From Bifidobacterium longum subsp. infantis ATCC 15697 = JCM 1222 = DSM 20088 (GTDB lineage: Bacteria > Actinomycetota > Actinomycetes > Actinomycetales > Bifidobacteriaceae): DNA of 64,000 nt. Below the pieces are notes generated by a model. The model was not told where the DNA came from. It saw nothing but the letters and a program-made list of their open reading frames with translations, and ran no database searches. The position numbers and the translations under genes were made by a program. This document shows, piece by piece, positions 47,104-55,621 of this stretch. Positions within the stretch are counted from its first letter, which is position 1, and each line of letters begins with the position of its first letter. The stretch spans positions 2,666,001 through 2,730,000 of the forward strand of contig NC_017219.1 in the NCBI RefSeq assembly GCF_000269965.1, read 5' to 3'.

Positions 47104-48615
47104 ATGACGACAGACGCCAGCGCACGGGCCATCAAACCCGAACTTCTGCGTACGTACACCGAAGACTTCAACAAGGACCGCGCCAACCTGATCGCGGCGG
47201 ACGCGGCGGTTTCGGCCGGCGTGCTCAAGGCGGCCACCGACTATCGCGGCGTACGTGCGCTGCCGCGCGACTTCTCCATCGAACTCAAGCAGGGTTCGAT
47301 CACCAATCAGGAGCGTTCCGGCCGTTGCTGGATGTTCGCCTCCCTGAACACGCTGCGTTACGAACTCATGCATCGCTGGAATCTTGAGGATTTCGAGTTC
47401 TCCGAGACCTACCTGTTCTTCTGGGACGCGATGGAGAAGTCGAACACTTATCTGGAGAACGTGCTGCGCACGCTCGACGAGGCGACCGATTCGCGTCTGT
47501 TCGAAGCCATCAACTGGGGCCCGTCCGACGACGGCGGCTGGTGGCAAATGTTCGCCGCCCTGGTGAACAAGTACGGCCTGGTGCCCAAGAGCGCCTACCC
47601 GGAGTCCGAGAACTCCCGTAATTCCGATGATTTCAAGCAGTACCTCAACTCCAAGCTGCGCGAGTTCGCAGCCGAGCTGCGCCGCCGTTCGGTTGCGGGC
47701 GCTGGCGAGGACGAGCTGCGCACGCTGAAGGACGAGTACATGGGCACCGTGTACCGCATCTGCGCCGTGTCGCTTGGCGAGCCGCCGGAGAAGTTCGACT
47801 TCTTCGCGCGCACCAAGGATGATGATGAGGATAAGAAGGGCGAGGCCTGCAAGTGCAAGGCCGAGGCCGACGCAGACGGCAAGGCCGAATCCTGCAAGTG
47901 CGGCGACTCCTGCAAATGCGAGGGCAAATCCGACGCCAAGGCCTGCAAGTCCGACAAGCCGAAAACCGGCAAGGACGAGCGCCCGCAGATTCGCGAGATC
48001 GGCATCACCCCGCTTGAGTTCTACAAGAAGTACGTGCCGGTGGACGTCAACGATTTCGTGACGCTGGCCAACGCCCCGCTCAAGAACCGCCCGTTCAACC
48101 AGCGCTACCGCATCCGCTTCAGCGCGAACGTGGCCGAGGCTGGCGATATGGAATTCGTCAACGTGCCGCTGGACGTGTTCAAGAAGGCCGCGCTTGACCA
48201 GCTCACCGCCGGCCACCCGATCTGGCTCGCCTGCGACTGCACGCAGTTCGCGCTGCGCAAGGACGGTTTCTTCGACCAGTCCGTGGTGCGCGTCGACCAG
48301 CTGTTCGGCACCGAATTCACCGGCGACAAGGCCCACGGCCTCGAATACGGCGACAGCCCAAGCAACCACGCGATGACCTTCACCGGCGTGAACCTCGGCG
48401 AGGACGGCAAGCCGAACCGCTGGAAGGTGGAGAACAGCTGGGGCAAGGACGCCGGCAAGGACGGCTACTACGTCATGTCCGACGCCTGGTTCGACCGTTA
48501 CGTCACCGAGCTCATCATCCGCAAGGAATACCTCGACGACGCCACCCGCGCCCTGCTCGCCGCCGAACCGGTCGAGCTCGACCCCTGGCAGCCCCTCACC
48601 CGCCGCTGCCGCTGA
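47104..48615 (+). CDS. pepC: Aminopeptidase C (bleomycin-hydrolase-type cysteine peptidase) with Cys-rich insertion
   Basis: A 503-residue C1B peptidase that removes N-terminal residues from peptides in the cytoplasm. Catalytic Cys75 lies in ERSGRCWMFASLNTLR (with the oxyanion Gln before it), the His in PSNHAMTFTGVN and the Asn in WKVENSWGKD. Usual length is about 440. The excess is an insertion at about residues 240-290 that is rich in Lys, Asp and Cys, with seven Cys at 249, 251, 264, 266, 270, 272 and 281, four of the pairs being CKC. Such an insert is not part of the family fold. AGGGG precedes the ATG. The gene lies next to the peptide importer, so imported peptides can be cut directly. 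A terminator-like hairpin follows. Confidence 0.92.
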   Translation: MTTDASARAIKPELLRTYTEDFNKDRANLIAADAAVSAGVLKAATDYRGVRALPRDFSIELKQGSITNQERSGRCWMFASLNTLRYELMHRWNLEDFEFSETYLFFWDAMEKSNTYLENVLRTLDEATDSRLFEAINWGPSDDGGWWQMFAALVNKYGLVPKSAYPESENSRNSDDFKQYLNSKLREFAAELRRRSVAGAGEDELRTLKDEYMGTVYRICAVSLGEPPEKFDFFARTKDDDEDKKGEACKCKAEADADGKAESCKCGDSCKCEGKSDAKACKSDKPKTGKDERPQIREIGITPLEFYKKYVPVDVNDFVTLANAPLKNRPFNQRYRIRFSANVAEAGDMEFVNVPLDVFKKAALDQLTAGHPIWLACDCTQFALRKDGFFDQSVVRVDQLFGTEFTGDKAHGLEYGDSPSNHAMTFTGVNLGEDGKPNRWKVENSWGKDAGKDGYYVMSDAWFDRYVTELIIRKEYLDDATRALLAAEPVELDPWQPLTRRCR

Positions 48616-48641
48616 CATTCCGCTGGCGGGAGCATATATTG

Positions 48642-48677
48642 AATGCCCCTTCTCTCTGTTCAGAGAGAAGGGGCATT
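48642..48677 (+). terminator. Hairpin after pepC
   Basis: A perfect 16-bp stem (AATGCCCCTTCTCTCT, 48642-48657 with 48662-48677) around GTTC lies 26 bases after the pepC stop. The T run after it is poor, but stem strength favours termination. Confidence 0.75.
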
Positions 48678-48798
48678 ACGTTATGCGAGTACGTCCGGCC
48701 GCACCTATTCGAGACTATCGCGGCTGAGCTGAGCAAAAGTGCCGTCATCATCGGCCAATTGCCGGTAGGTTCCGGCCTCGCTAATTGTTCCGAACTAG

Positions 48799-48819
48799 TT
48801 ATCCACAGAGTTATCCACA
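48799..48819 (+). promoter_or_regulatory. Two perfect DnaA boxes
   Basis: TTATCCACA occurs at 48799-48807 and 48811-48819, 12 bases apart and in the same direction, in the gap between pepC and the DUF559 gene. Confidence 0.7.
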
Positions 48820-48890
48820 TCTCCCGCAAGCTAGAGCCACATACCCCGGTTTTCATAGCGAGCACGTGACCGCTGCGCTACGGTGGCGTC

Positions 48891-49961
48891 ATGAACGACA
48901 TATTGCCCACTCCACCGCCCGGCGTATTCGACGACGAACCGTCCGGCTGGACCCGGCCCCACACACCGCGCACCATCAATCCTGAGCTACGTTCATCACC
49001 ACGTATGGTGAGTTCCGCGCCAACTGTGATTACAGGCCCTGTGTCGCCAGCAATGAGCGAAACCCTCACCCAACGTAAGCGGGAAATGCTTAAACGATGC
49101 ACGGACGCCGCGCTACAGCTCAGGCAACCGGTGCTCTTCGGCATGACCACATCGCTGATACTGCAATCCGTGCCGCTTCCCAAGGATTGCGATATCGACC
49201 CCGCCGAGCTCCATACCGTCTCCGACTCACACCGCACACGAATACGTGCCATCGTGCCGCCAACGACACCACACATCTGGAAGCCGCTGAGCGATGCACA
49301 CAATGTGCGTATCAACAAACATGTGTACGCACTGGATCTGATACACACTTGGGCACAACTCGCCACTCATATATCGCTCGAATCGCTGGTCATACTTGGC
49401 GACGCAATCCTTACGGCAATCGCCCGCAAGCCGGGTCTGGCGAACGGCCGCACTGCTGACGGCATTTATCAGGACTTCGTGCGGCAAGTCACCGAACTCC
49501 CGAAATTCAACGCAAAATCCAAGTGCATGATCGCTCTTGCATTCATTACGCCCCGCGTGGACTCTCCAATGGAATCAAAGACCCGCATCGCGACGACGAA
49601 ATACGGGCTTCCGCCAGCCGTGACAAATTACACGGTGCCCGGCGCGACATTCAGCAACGGTGCGCCGATAACGCTCGATCTCGCTTGGCCCGAATTTCGC
49701 GTCGCCATCGAATATGACGGCGATCATCATCGCACCGACAAAAACCAGTGGCGGCGAGACAACGACAAGCGCGAACTGTTGCGACATCATCATTGGATCA
49801 TCATCATCGCCACTGCCGCGAACATGGCCGATGAGCCATCCCAAGCCGAACTCGCCTACCGGGTCGGGCGGCAGTTGGCATTGCGAGGTGCCGTATTCGA
49901 TTTCACTTTGACGGCAACGCCACTCGATGAGCTCGCCCGGCGGAGGCGACGAAGAATATAA
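48891..49961 (+). CDS. Uncharacterised protein with C-terminal DUF559/VSR-like nuclease domain
   Basis: A 356-residue protein. The C-terminal ~100 residues have the DUF559 pattern: ITLDLAWPEFRVAIEYDGDHH gives the Asp, Glu and paired His of Vsr/PD-(D/E)XK-like folds, followed by WRRDNDKRELLRHHHWIIII. The middle part (about 85-190) contains ATHISLESLVILGDAILTAIA, similar to the region before DUF559 in AbiEi-like actinobacterial proteins. The first ~70 residues are Pro/Thr-rich. There is no ribosome site. TACGGT six bases before the ATG suggests a leaderless transcript. It could be a defence or toxin-antitoxin related factor, but no partner gene is next to it. Function unknown. Confidence 0.75.
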   Translation: MNDILPTPPPGVFDDEPSGWTRPHTPRTINPELRSSPRMVSSAPTVITGPVSPAMSETLTQRKREMLKRCTDAALQLRQPVLFGMTTSLILQSVPLPKDCDIDPAELHTVSDSHRTRIRAIVPPTTPHIWKPLSDAHNVRINKHVYALDLIHTWAQLATHISLESLVILGDAILTAIARKPGLANGRTADGIYQDFVRQVTELPKFNAKSKCMIALAFITPRVDSPMESKTRIATTKYGLPPAVTNYTVPGATFSNGAPITLDLAWPEFRVAIEYDGDHHRTDKNQWRRDNDKRELLRHHHWIIIIATAANMADEPSQAELAYRVGRQLALRGAVFDFTLTATPLDELARRRRRRI

Positions 49962-50064
49962 CGTTTATCGCGAAAGTCGTACAGTATCCATGTTGCGCCG
50001 ACGCTGCGCGACTCGGTGTCCGTGTCCGATGTCCCGGTAGCGATGTCAATCGATTTATGTGTGG

Positions 50065-50090
50065 ACCGGGCCAGATTTCGCTGTCCCGGT
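50065..50090 (-). repeat. Hairpin repeat, inverted copy 1
   Basis: On the minus strand this reads ACCGGGACAGCGAAATCTGG and onward to CCCGGT, matching the copy at 50262-50287 except for one base. Flanking similarity (AAAAAG and CGAAAT before it, TCCCGGTA-type sequence after it) extends beyond the hairpin. Confidence 0.65.
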
Positions 50091-50261
50091 TCTCCATTTC
50101 GCCCCTTTTTGAGCAACCAAGACAAAATTTCATTCACCTATCACCCCACCGTGCAATATTCGCCATCGTACATCGGTGGAATTCCGGGGTTTTGGGATTA
50201 CGGATAATGGGCGTTTACAAGGGGGGCTGCCCCGGTTCCCAAAAAGAAGCCGAAATCACGA

Positions 50262-50287
50262 ACCGGGACAGCGAAATCTGTCCCGGT
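50262..50287 (+). repeat. Hairpin repeat, copy 2
   Basis: ACCGGGACA pairs with TGTCCCGGT around the loop GCGAAATC. It is an inverted copy of 50065-50090, and 20 bases (AACCGGGACAGCGAAATCTG) are identical. The surrounding 49962-50424 region contains no convincing gene. Confidence 0.65.
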
Positions 50288-50424
50288 AATCGCGTCAATC
50301 GGTTGCCGTCATCACCGGAACATCAACTGCGCATAGATCGAACGCTTCAATGCTCAACAGGCATGCGACCATACCGCGATAGCGATATTCCGACGGAAGT
50401 ATGGGACTCACCACGCGACCAATA

Positions 50425-50721
50425 TTATTTACTGAGCTTTGGTGCCTCGTGCTGGATGTGGCGGATCACGGCATCGGGGAAACCGGCGTGGATGTAGTCG
50501 GACAGCATCCGCAATAGCCTCTCGTCAAAGGTGTGCCGCTCATCACTGCTGGCATCGACCAGGATGAAATCCCATGAGTATTCGGTGTCACCGTCGTTGA
50601 TGATGAGCCCGCGGCCAGTGATTTTTGCGGCCAGCAACGCGGCGATCTGCATGGAGCCCCGCTTGATAAGGGCTGATTCCGCTTGGGTCAGATTGCCCGA
50701 AAATGTGACGGTATACACCAT
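50425..50721 (-). CDS. Hypothetical 98-residue protein
   Basis: I do not recognise this protein. It starts MVYTVTFSGNLTQAESALIK and ends IQHEAPKLSK. It is soluble, mixed alpha/beta by pattern, with a central INDGDTEYSWDFILVDAS segment. AAGGGGTGAACTA gives an acceptable ribosome site and codon use is gene-like. It stands alone with a strong terminator 110 bases upstream on the same strand, so it has its own promoter in the AT-rich stretch 50722-50830, where TATAAT-like sequence is found. Confidence that it is translated is moderate. Confidence 0.6.
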   Translation of the reverse strand: MVYTVTFSGNLTQAESALIKRGSMQIAALLAAKITGRGLIINDGDTEYSWDFILVDASSDERHTFDERLLRMLSDYIHAGFPDAVIRHIQHEAPKLSK

Positions 50722-50830
50722 TAGTTCACCCCTTCTTTGTTATTTTTTAGAACAGCAATGCCTCATTGTAAACAGAAAACACTCTGTTATAATCCCTTTT
50801 TCAATATGCGACCCTGGCATTCCCAGCATT

Positions 50831-50862
50831 AAAAAAGAAACCCGGCGGAGGGGGCCGCCGGG
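50831..50862 (-). terminator. Rho-independent terminator (minus strand)
   Basis: Stem CCCGGCGG/CCGCCGGG (50841-50848 with 50855-50862) is followed on the minus strand by a T-rich run (50840-50831). It would end transcripts arriving from the metG side or from the small frame at 50889. Confidence 0.85.
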
Positions 50863-50888
50863 CGAGAGAGAGAAGAGAGAAGAAGGGT

Positions 50889-51095
50889 TCAGTTATGGGG
50901 TTCGAAGAACCTCGCCACCGGTATGAACTTCACTCCGTTGACATCTTCTATGTAACCGCCCCATGCTTGGCGAATTGATGTGCTTGTCTGGGAAAAGTCT
51001 TGGCGGAGTGTGACGAATTTGTGACGCCCGCCGACAACCGGCCTCGCTTTGTCGGGGCTTGGCCGCACATACGGCAACGGACCACCTCGCAACAC
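50889..51095 (-). CDS. Doubtful small ORF or gene remnant
   Basis: The C-terminal 45 codons (IRQAWGGYIEDVNGVKFIPV and on to the TGA at 50889) look protein-like, and a strong terminator follows 27 bases later. The N-terminal part overlaps hairpin DNA behind metG (arms 51082-51091 and 51102-51111) and is not convincing, and no ribosome site is seen. Best read as a truncated gene end or an unrecognised small gene. Confidence 0.25.
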   Translation of the reverse strand: MLRGGPLPYVRPSPDKARPVVGGRHKFVTLRQDFSQTSTSIRQAWGGYIEDVNGVKFIPVARFFEPHN

Positions 51096-51140
51096 TTCAT
51101 GTGCGAGGTGGCCCGTCAGCTACGAGCTAGCAATGCCGAA

Positions 51141-53006
51141 TCATTCGGCGGCGAGCTTGGCCTTCTCGGCGGCCAGACGCTCGGCTTCGGCGGCACGGCG
51201 AGCAGCCAACGCTTCATCGAAGCGAGCCAGCTCCTCTTCCACGGCCTCGGTCGGAATCTTGGCGAAGATCGGCGCGGGCTTAGGCACCACGGCGCCGACC
51301 TCGATTGCCTCGCTCTTCCACGGGTGCACGTTCACACCGAGCTCGTAATCGCCGGTGATAATCGGATACGTGAAGCCGGGCTTGTCGAGATCCTCGACTT
51401 CCTTGAGCTCAGGCAGCGGCGAGAAGGTGCCGGTGCCGCCGAGCGCCTCCCACACCTTCTGTGCGGAGTGCGGCAGGAACGGCGCGAGCAGGTGGTTCGC
51501 GTCAGACACGGCCTGAGCGGCCACGTGCAGCACGGTGCCGAGACGAGCCTGGTCGTCCTTAATCTTCCACGGTTCGGTGGCGGAGATGTACTTGTTGATG
51601 TCGCCCACCACGCGCATCGCCTCGGACAGGGCGTGCTTCTGGTGGTGGGTTTCGATGGAGGAGCCGACCACGTCGAACGCGGCGGAAGCCTCTTCCAGAA
51701 GGCCACGGTCTTCGTTGGTCATCGAATCCTCGTCCAGCGGCGGAATCTCGCCGAAGTTCTTGTTGATGAGGTTGGCCACGCGGTTCACCAGGTTGCCCCA
51801 CGAGGAGGCGAGCTCCTCGTTGTTGTGGCGCACGAACTCGGCCCACGTGAAGTCGGAATCCGAGGATTCGGGGCCAGCCACGGAAATGTAGTAGCGCACG
51901 GCGTCCACGGGGTAGCGGGCGAGGATGTCCTTGACGTAGATCACGATGCCGCGGGAGGAACTGAACTTCTTGCCTTCCATGGTCATGAACTCGCTGGCCA
52001 CCACCTGCTCAGGCAGGTTGAGCGGACCCATCGGGCCGGTTTCGCCGCCCTTGGAGCCCTTGCCGTTGTACGCCAGCATTTCGGACGGCCAGATCTGGGA
52101 GTGGAAGGTGATGTTGTCCTTTCCCATGAAGTAGTAGGCCGGGCACTTCGGGTCGTTCCACCATTCGCGCCACTTCTCCGGGTCGCCCTGGCGGCGGGCC
52201 CATTCGATGGAGGCCGACAGGTAGCCGATCACGGCGTCGAACCACACGTACAGCTTCTTGTTCGGGTTGTCGATCCAACCCTTCACCGGCACCGGGATAC
52301 CCCAGTCGATGTCGCGGGTGATGGCGCGCGGCTTGACTTCCTTGAACAGGCCGAGCGAGAAGTTGATGACGTTGGTGCGCCAGCCCTTGCGGGTTTCCAG
52401 CCACGCCTTGTTGGCTTCGGCGAGCGCCGGCAGGTCGAGGAAGTAGTGCTCGGTCTGTTCGAAACGTGGGGTCTCGCCGTTGATCTTGGAGACGGGGTTG
52501 ATGAGCTCGTCCGGGTCGAGCTCGTTGCCGCAGGCGTCGCACTGGTCGCCACGCGCACCTTCGGCGTGGCAAATCGGGCATTCGCCTTCGATGTAGCGGT
52601 CGGGCAGGGTACGGCCGGTGGACGGGCTAATCGCCACCTGCTGGCTGCCCTTGTAGATGTAGCCGTTCTCCAGGCACTGCTTGAACATCTCCTGCACCAC
52701 GTGCTCGTGGTTACCGGTGGTGGTGCGGGTGAACAGGTCGTAGCTCAAGCCGAGGTCGCACAGGTCCTTGGCGATCACGCGGTTGTAACGGTTGGCCAGT
52801 TCCTGGGCAGTGAGACCTTCCTTCTCCGCCTCGACGAGAATCGGGGTGCCGTGCTCATCGGTGCCGGACACCATGAGCACATCATTGCCCTTCATGCGCT
52901 CGTAGCGCGCGTAGACGTCGGAGGGCACACCAAATCCTGCAACGTGACCGATATGACGGGGGCCGTTTGCATACGGCCAAGCAACATTCACCAAAACATG
53001 ACTCAT
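51141..53006 (-). CDS. metG: Methionyl-tRNA synthetase
   Basis: A 621-residue class I aminoacyl-tRNA synthetase that charges tRNA-Met. The HIGH motif appears in [18 protein letters not shown] (about 10-27). The zinc knuckle has [18 protein letters not shown] (four Cys). The KMSKS loop is present as KKFSSSRG, and [20 protein letters not shown] is typical after it. The last ~30 residues form an Ala/Glu/Lys-rich helix in place of a tRNA-binding dimer domain. The ATG at 53006 matches the family start, but no clear ribosome site precedes it. The gene is essential housekeeping and its upstream gap carries a cluster of DnaA-box-like sequences. Confidence 0.97.
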   Translation of the reverse strand: MSHVLVNVAWPYANGPRHIGHVAGFGVPSDVYARYERMKGNDVLMVSGTDEHGTPILVEAEKEGLTAQELANRYNRVIAKDLCDLGLSYDLFTRTTTGNHEHVVQEMFKQCLENGYIYKGSQQVAISPSTGRTLPDRYIEGECPICHAEGARGDQCDACGNELDPDELINPVSKINGETPRFEQTEHYFLDLPALAEANKAWLETRKGWRTNVINFSLGLFKEVKPRAITRDIDWGIPVPVKGWIDNPNKKLYVWFDAVIGYLSASIEWARRQGDPEKWREWWNDPKCPAYYFMGKDNITFHSQIWPSEMLAYNGKGSKGGETGPMGPLNLPEQVVASEFMTMEGKKFSSSRGIVIYVKDILARYPVDAVRYYISVAGPESSDSDFTWAEFVRHNNEELASSWGNLVNRVANLINKNFGEIPPLDEDSMTNEDRGLLEEASAAFDVVGSSIETHHQKHALSEAMRVVGDINKYISATEPWKIKDDQARLGTVLHVAAQAVSDANHLLAPFLPHSAQKVWEALGGTGTFSPLPELKEVEDLDKPGFTYPIITGDYELGVNVHPWKSEAIEVGAVVPKPAPIFAKIPTEAVEEELARFDEALAARRAAEAERLAAEKAKLAAE

Positions 53007-53104
53007 AAGGCTTGATTATCCGGCGCGGCGGGGACACGCCCGGATAGCTGCCGCGCCGCCATCCTCATCCCACTCACCTATCCGCCCGCAACTTCCCCAC
53101 ATAC

Positions 53105-53287
53105 TTATCCGTACACCTCTTGCGCGCTTATCCACATACGCATTCGCACACGTATCCGTACGTACATCCGTACACACGTCCACGCACATCCGCACACACT
53201 TCCGCCTGTCGATATCCACCGAGTTATCCACATCATTCGCGCACCTAGTGAAGTTATGCACTTATCCACCGTTTTCGCTTATCCGGT
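53105..53287 (+). promoter_or_regulatory. Cluster of DnaA-box-like sequences
   Basis: Perfect TTATCCACA occurs at 53128-53136 and 53224-53232. Near matches are TTATCCGTA (53105), TTATGCACT (53254), TTATCCACC (53262) and TTATCCGGT (53279), all on the plus strand. Between them lie repeated CATCCGNACACAC units. The gap 53007-53322 separates divergent metG and the AbiEi-like gene, and no other feature explains it. Confidence 0.65.
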
Positions 53288-53322
53288 GGCGCGCAAGCCG
53301 TACTTCTGCATATTGTTCGGTC

Positions 53323-53970
53323 ATGGATATCACAGCAGGTCCGATGACGGACATCACAACAGTCGCCTCGCCGGCAACCGCGCAGCCCGCGGTGCCGCCG
53401 ATACTGTTTACCAAGGATCTGCCGGGACCGCTCAGCCTTAACCGTCTGGCCGCCTTCGGCGCGTTACGTAAGCTCGACGATTCCGCCGGCTACTGGATCG
53501 AGCATTCGGGCACACTGTATGGTCGCGCAAAAATCGTCGCGGAGGTCGCCCCGTTTGGCACTGTGGTGTGTTCGATGACCGCCGCTTGGGTATGGCTGGG
53601 AGGCCCCGACTTTCCAAGCACCATAGACGTGATCTCCACATCGCACTTCCGCTCGGCATCCGTCAGCCGCCGCATCCGCGTATTCAAAAGATTGACGTTG
53701 CCGGAGCAAATCATCAAGCTCGGCGGGCTGCCTGTCACCACGCCAGCCCGTACGGCTTGCGACCTGGTGATGAGTCCTGAAGACATCCCCGATCCTTCCA
53801 CCGTCAACGCGCTGGTGTGCCAACTGATGTCCGCGTACCAGTTTCGGCCAAACGACTGTCTGCAAATCGTCAAGGAGCATCGGCATCACAAGTATGCCGG
53901 ACGCGCACGCATGTTTTTTGAATCGGTGCAGAAGGAGATTGACGAACCGGCTTTGGAGCAATGCGCATGA
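53323..53970 (+). CDS. AbiEi-like antitoxin-family protein without nuclease domain
   Basis: A 215-residue protein resembling the type IV AbiEi antitoxin family. LSLNRLAAFGALRKLDDSAG is a DNA-binding-like N-terminal part, VVCSMTAAWVWLGGP follows, and GGLPVTTPARTACDLVM is the characteristic AbiEi C-terminal motif. Actinobacterial relatives often continue into a DUF559 domain; here the protein ends before it. TATTGT lies exactly six bases before the ATG at 53323 with no ribosome site, so the mRNA is probably leaderless; ATG 53344 is an alternative. Its stop overlaps the next gene by ATGA. No AbiEii nucleotidyltransferase toxin is present. It may act as a regulator. Confidence 0.7.
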   Translation: MDITAGPMTDITTVASPATAQPAVPPILFTKDLPGPLSLNRLAAFGALRKLDDSAGYWIEHSGTLYGRAKIVAEVAPFGTVVCSMTAAWVWLGGPDFPSTIDVISTSHFRSASVSRRIRVFKRLTLPEQIIKLGGLPVTTPARTACDLVMSPEDIPDPSTVNALVCQLMSAYQFRPNDCLQIVKEHRHHKYAGRARMFFESVQKEIDEPALEQCA

Positions 53971-54338
53971 CGAGGGGATTCATCGCCAAAGGACATCGCG
54001 GAGGCCGCCATGCCGCTCACCGTTTACGGCATTTGCGGCAGGCGCAACGGTTGCCTCGCCACGCGGCGGCGGCACACTCATCCGAATCCGCATCGCGCGC
54101 AATCTCGGATATGACCGCGCCGCCTGAACCACCCATCAGACTTACGCCCGCGGTGGCATGTTCGCCCGATACGGATGTTGCCGTGCTCTGGCACATCGCA
54201 TATCACGTGCCCGAACTGCGTAAATGGCTGGTTGCCAATCCCAAAGCCGACGCGCCTTTGCTGGAATTGGTCTCGCAGCGTGGTGGGCCTGGGGTCCGGC
54301 AGGCGTTGGAAATATTGTTCGAGTCGATGGAAGCGTAA
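53967..54338 (+). CDS. Small protein with C-terminal variant leucine-rich-repeat-like segment
   Basis: A 123-residue protein overlapping the previous gene by ATGA (an ATG two codons earlier at 53961 is also possible). The N-terminal half is basic, His/Arg-rich and low in complexity. The C-terminal ~55 residues (VAVLWHIAYHVPELRKWLVA to the end) resemble the variant leucine-rich repeat segment seen repeatedly in bifidobacterial proteins, where it is attached to many different N-terminal parts. Here a single unit remains. If translation instead starts at ATG 54111, only this segment would be made. Function unknown. Confidence 0.6.
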   Translation: MTRGFIAKGHRGGRHAAHRLRHLRQAQRLPRHAAAAHSSESASRAISDMTAPPEPPIRLTPAVACSPDTDVAVLWHIAYHVPELRKWLVANPKADAPLLELVSQRGGPGVRQALEILFESMEA

Positions 54339-54364
54339 CGGGGAGATAATCGCCGGCTGCTGCG

Positions 54365-55375
54365 CTATCCCTTGATTTTCAGCACAGCCGCATACACCTG
54401 CTTGCGATTGGCCAACGATCCGTCAGCCAATGGATGCTCCTGCACCACTTGCGCGATGGCGTCCTTGATACGCAGGCCGTCCTCCAAAGCACGGTCGATG
54501 GCCAGCACGGCCATGTCCTCCACGCTCAGCGTGCTGGGCGCGGCCGCTTCGGCCTCCTCGTTGGACGCGCCGCCGATGACCAGCACCATCTCGCCACGGG
54601 GCGGATCATCAATCACACTTTGGCGAATCTCGCCAATCGGGCCGCGACGAATCTGCTCATAATCCTTGGTGAGTTCGCGGCACAGGGCCATCGGGCGATT
54701 CGGGCCGAACGCGTCCAGCAGATCGTCCATCGAATCGGCAATGCGATGAGGCGTCTCGTAGAACACGATGGTGCGGCGTTCGGGCAACAGCGTGCGCAGA
54801 TACTGCACGCGCTCGGAATGCTTTCGCGGTAGGAAGCCTTCGTAGCAGAAGCGGTCGGTGGGCAGGCCGGAGAGGGCGAGCGCGTCGAGCACAGCGGAGG
54901 GGCCGGGCGCGCAGGTGACGGGCAGACCGCGTTCGATGGCACGGCGCACGATGGCCAAGCCGGGGTCGTTGATGGTGGGCATGCCGGCATCGGACACGAC
55001 GAGCACGGTGGCGCCGGTTTCGACCTGGTCGAGCAGGCCGTCGGCCTTGTCGCGCTCGTTGTGGTCGTGATAGGCGATGACGCGACCGTTCACATAGACG
55101 CCGAGGCGACGGGCGAGATCGTAGAGGCGGCGCGTGTCTTCGGCGGCCACGATATCGGCCCGCTCCAAGAGGGCCACCAGACGGGCGGAGGCGTCGCCAA
55201 CGTTGCCGATCGGGGTTGCGGCGAGCACCACGGTGCCGGCGGGGATGGTCACGGCCGATTCGCGGGATTGGGTGGCGGCGGATTCGCCGGCATGAACTTC
55301 ATCATTGCGTTCAGGCACTTGCGTCACGCTACCGTCAGCATCATACTGCTCATTCAACTCATCTGCGCTTGTCAT
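54365..55375 (-). CDS. rsmI: 16S rRNA (cytidine-1402-2'-O)-methyltransferase
   Basis: A roughly 336-residue SAM-dependent methyltransferase that modifies C1402 in the 16S rRNA decoding centre. VVLAATPIGNVGDASARLV is the N-terminal family motif. AAEDTRR, VVSDAGMPTINDPG, PVTCAPGPSAVLDALALSG and YEGFLPRK follow in the correct order. The frame extends to 55462, but the ATG at 55375 precedes an already long, Glu/Ser/Ala-rich N-terminal extension of about 50 residues. AATACT six bases before this ATG could be a -10 box of a leaderless transcript. It converges with the small LRV-like gene, 26 bases between stops. Confidence 0.92.
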   Translation of the reverse strand: MTSADELNEQYDADGSVTQVPERNDEVHAGESAATQSRESAVTIPAGTVVLAATPIGNVGDASARLVALLERADIVAAEDTRRLYDLARRLGVYVNGRVIAYHDHNERDKADGLLDQVETGATVLVVSDAGMPTINDPGLAIVRRAIERGLPVTCAPGPSAVLDALALSGLPTDRFCYEGFLPRKHSERVQYLRTLLPERRTIVFYETPHRIADSMDDLLDAFGPNRPMALCRELTKDYEQIRRGPIGEIRQSVIDDPPRGEMVLVIGGASNEEAEAAAPSTLSVEDMAVLAIDRALEDGLRIKDAIAQVVQEHPLADGSLANRKQVYAAVLKIKG

Positions 55376-55473
55376 ACTCCCAGTATTGCCCATACCACAG
55401 AGCAATCCACGACAATCCATGGCGGAATCGAGGCATTCTCCCTTTGCAGGGGCTGATTTCACATGTTCCGGAA

Positions 55474-55600
55474 GTCTACTTCCGTTTCAAGGGGCTCCTC
55501 ATCCGGTGAAGCACCAGTACAAACGGCTTTGACGCAACGCTATTCCGCCATTTTGGCGGCGTATCTACTTGACCATCAGCCCCTCGAAACGCAAGTAGAC
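55474..55600. repeat. 127-bp element bounded by 23-bp inverted repeats
   Basis: The arm AGCCCCTCGAAACGCAAGTA at 55578-55600 is the inverse of 55474-55496 with 21 of 23 positions matching. A hairpin CCGCCATTTTGGCGG lies inside. A third partial copy of the arm is found at 56981-56996, on the far side of the IS. It codes for nothing obvious and resembles a miniature inverted-repeat element. Confidence 0.5.
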
Positions 55601-55621
55601 CTCCGGCAAACCCCAAATCAG

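Noticed and set aside
53105..53287. Chromosomal replication origin
   Set aside because: DnaA boxes are present, but dnaA, dnaN, rpmH and parAB are absent, and no AT-rich unwinding region is evident.
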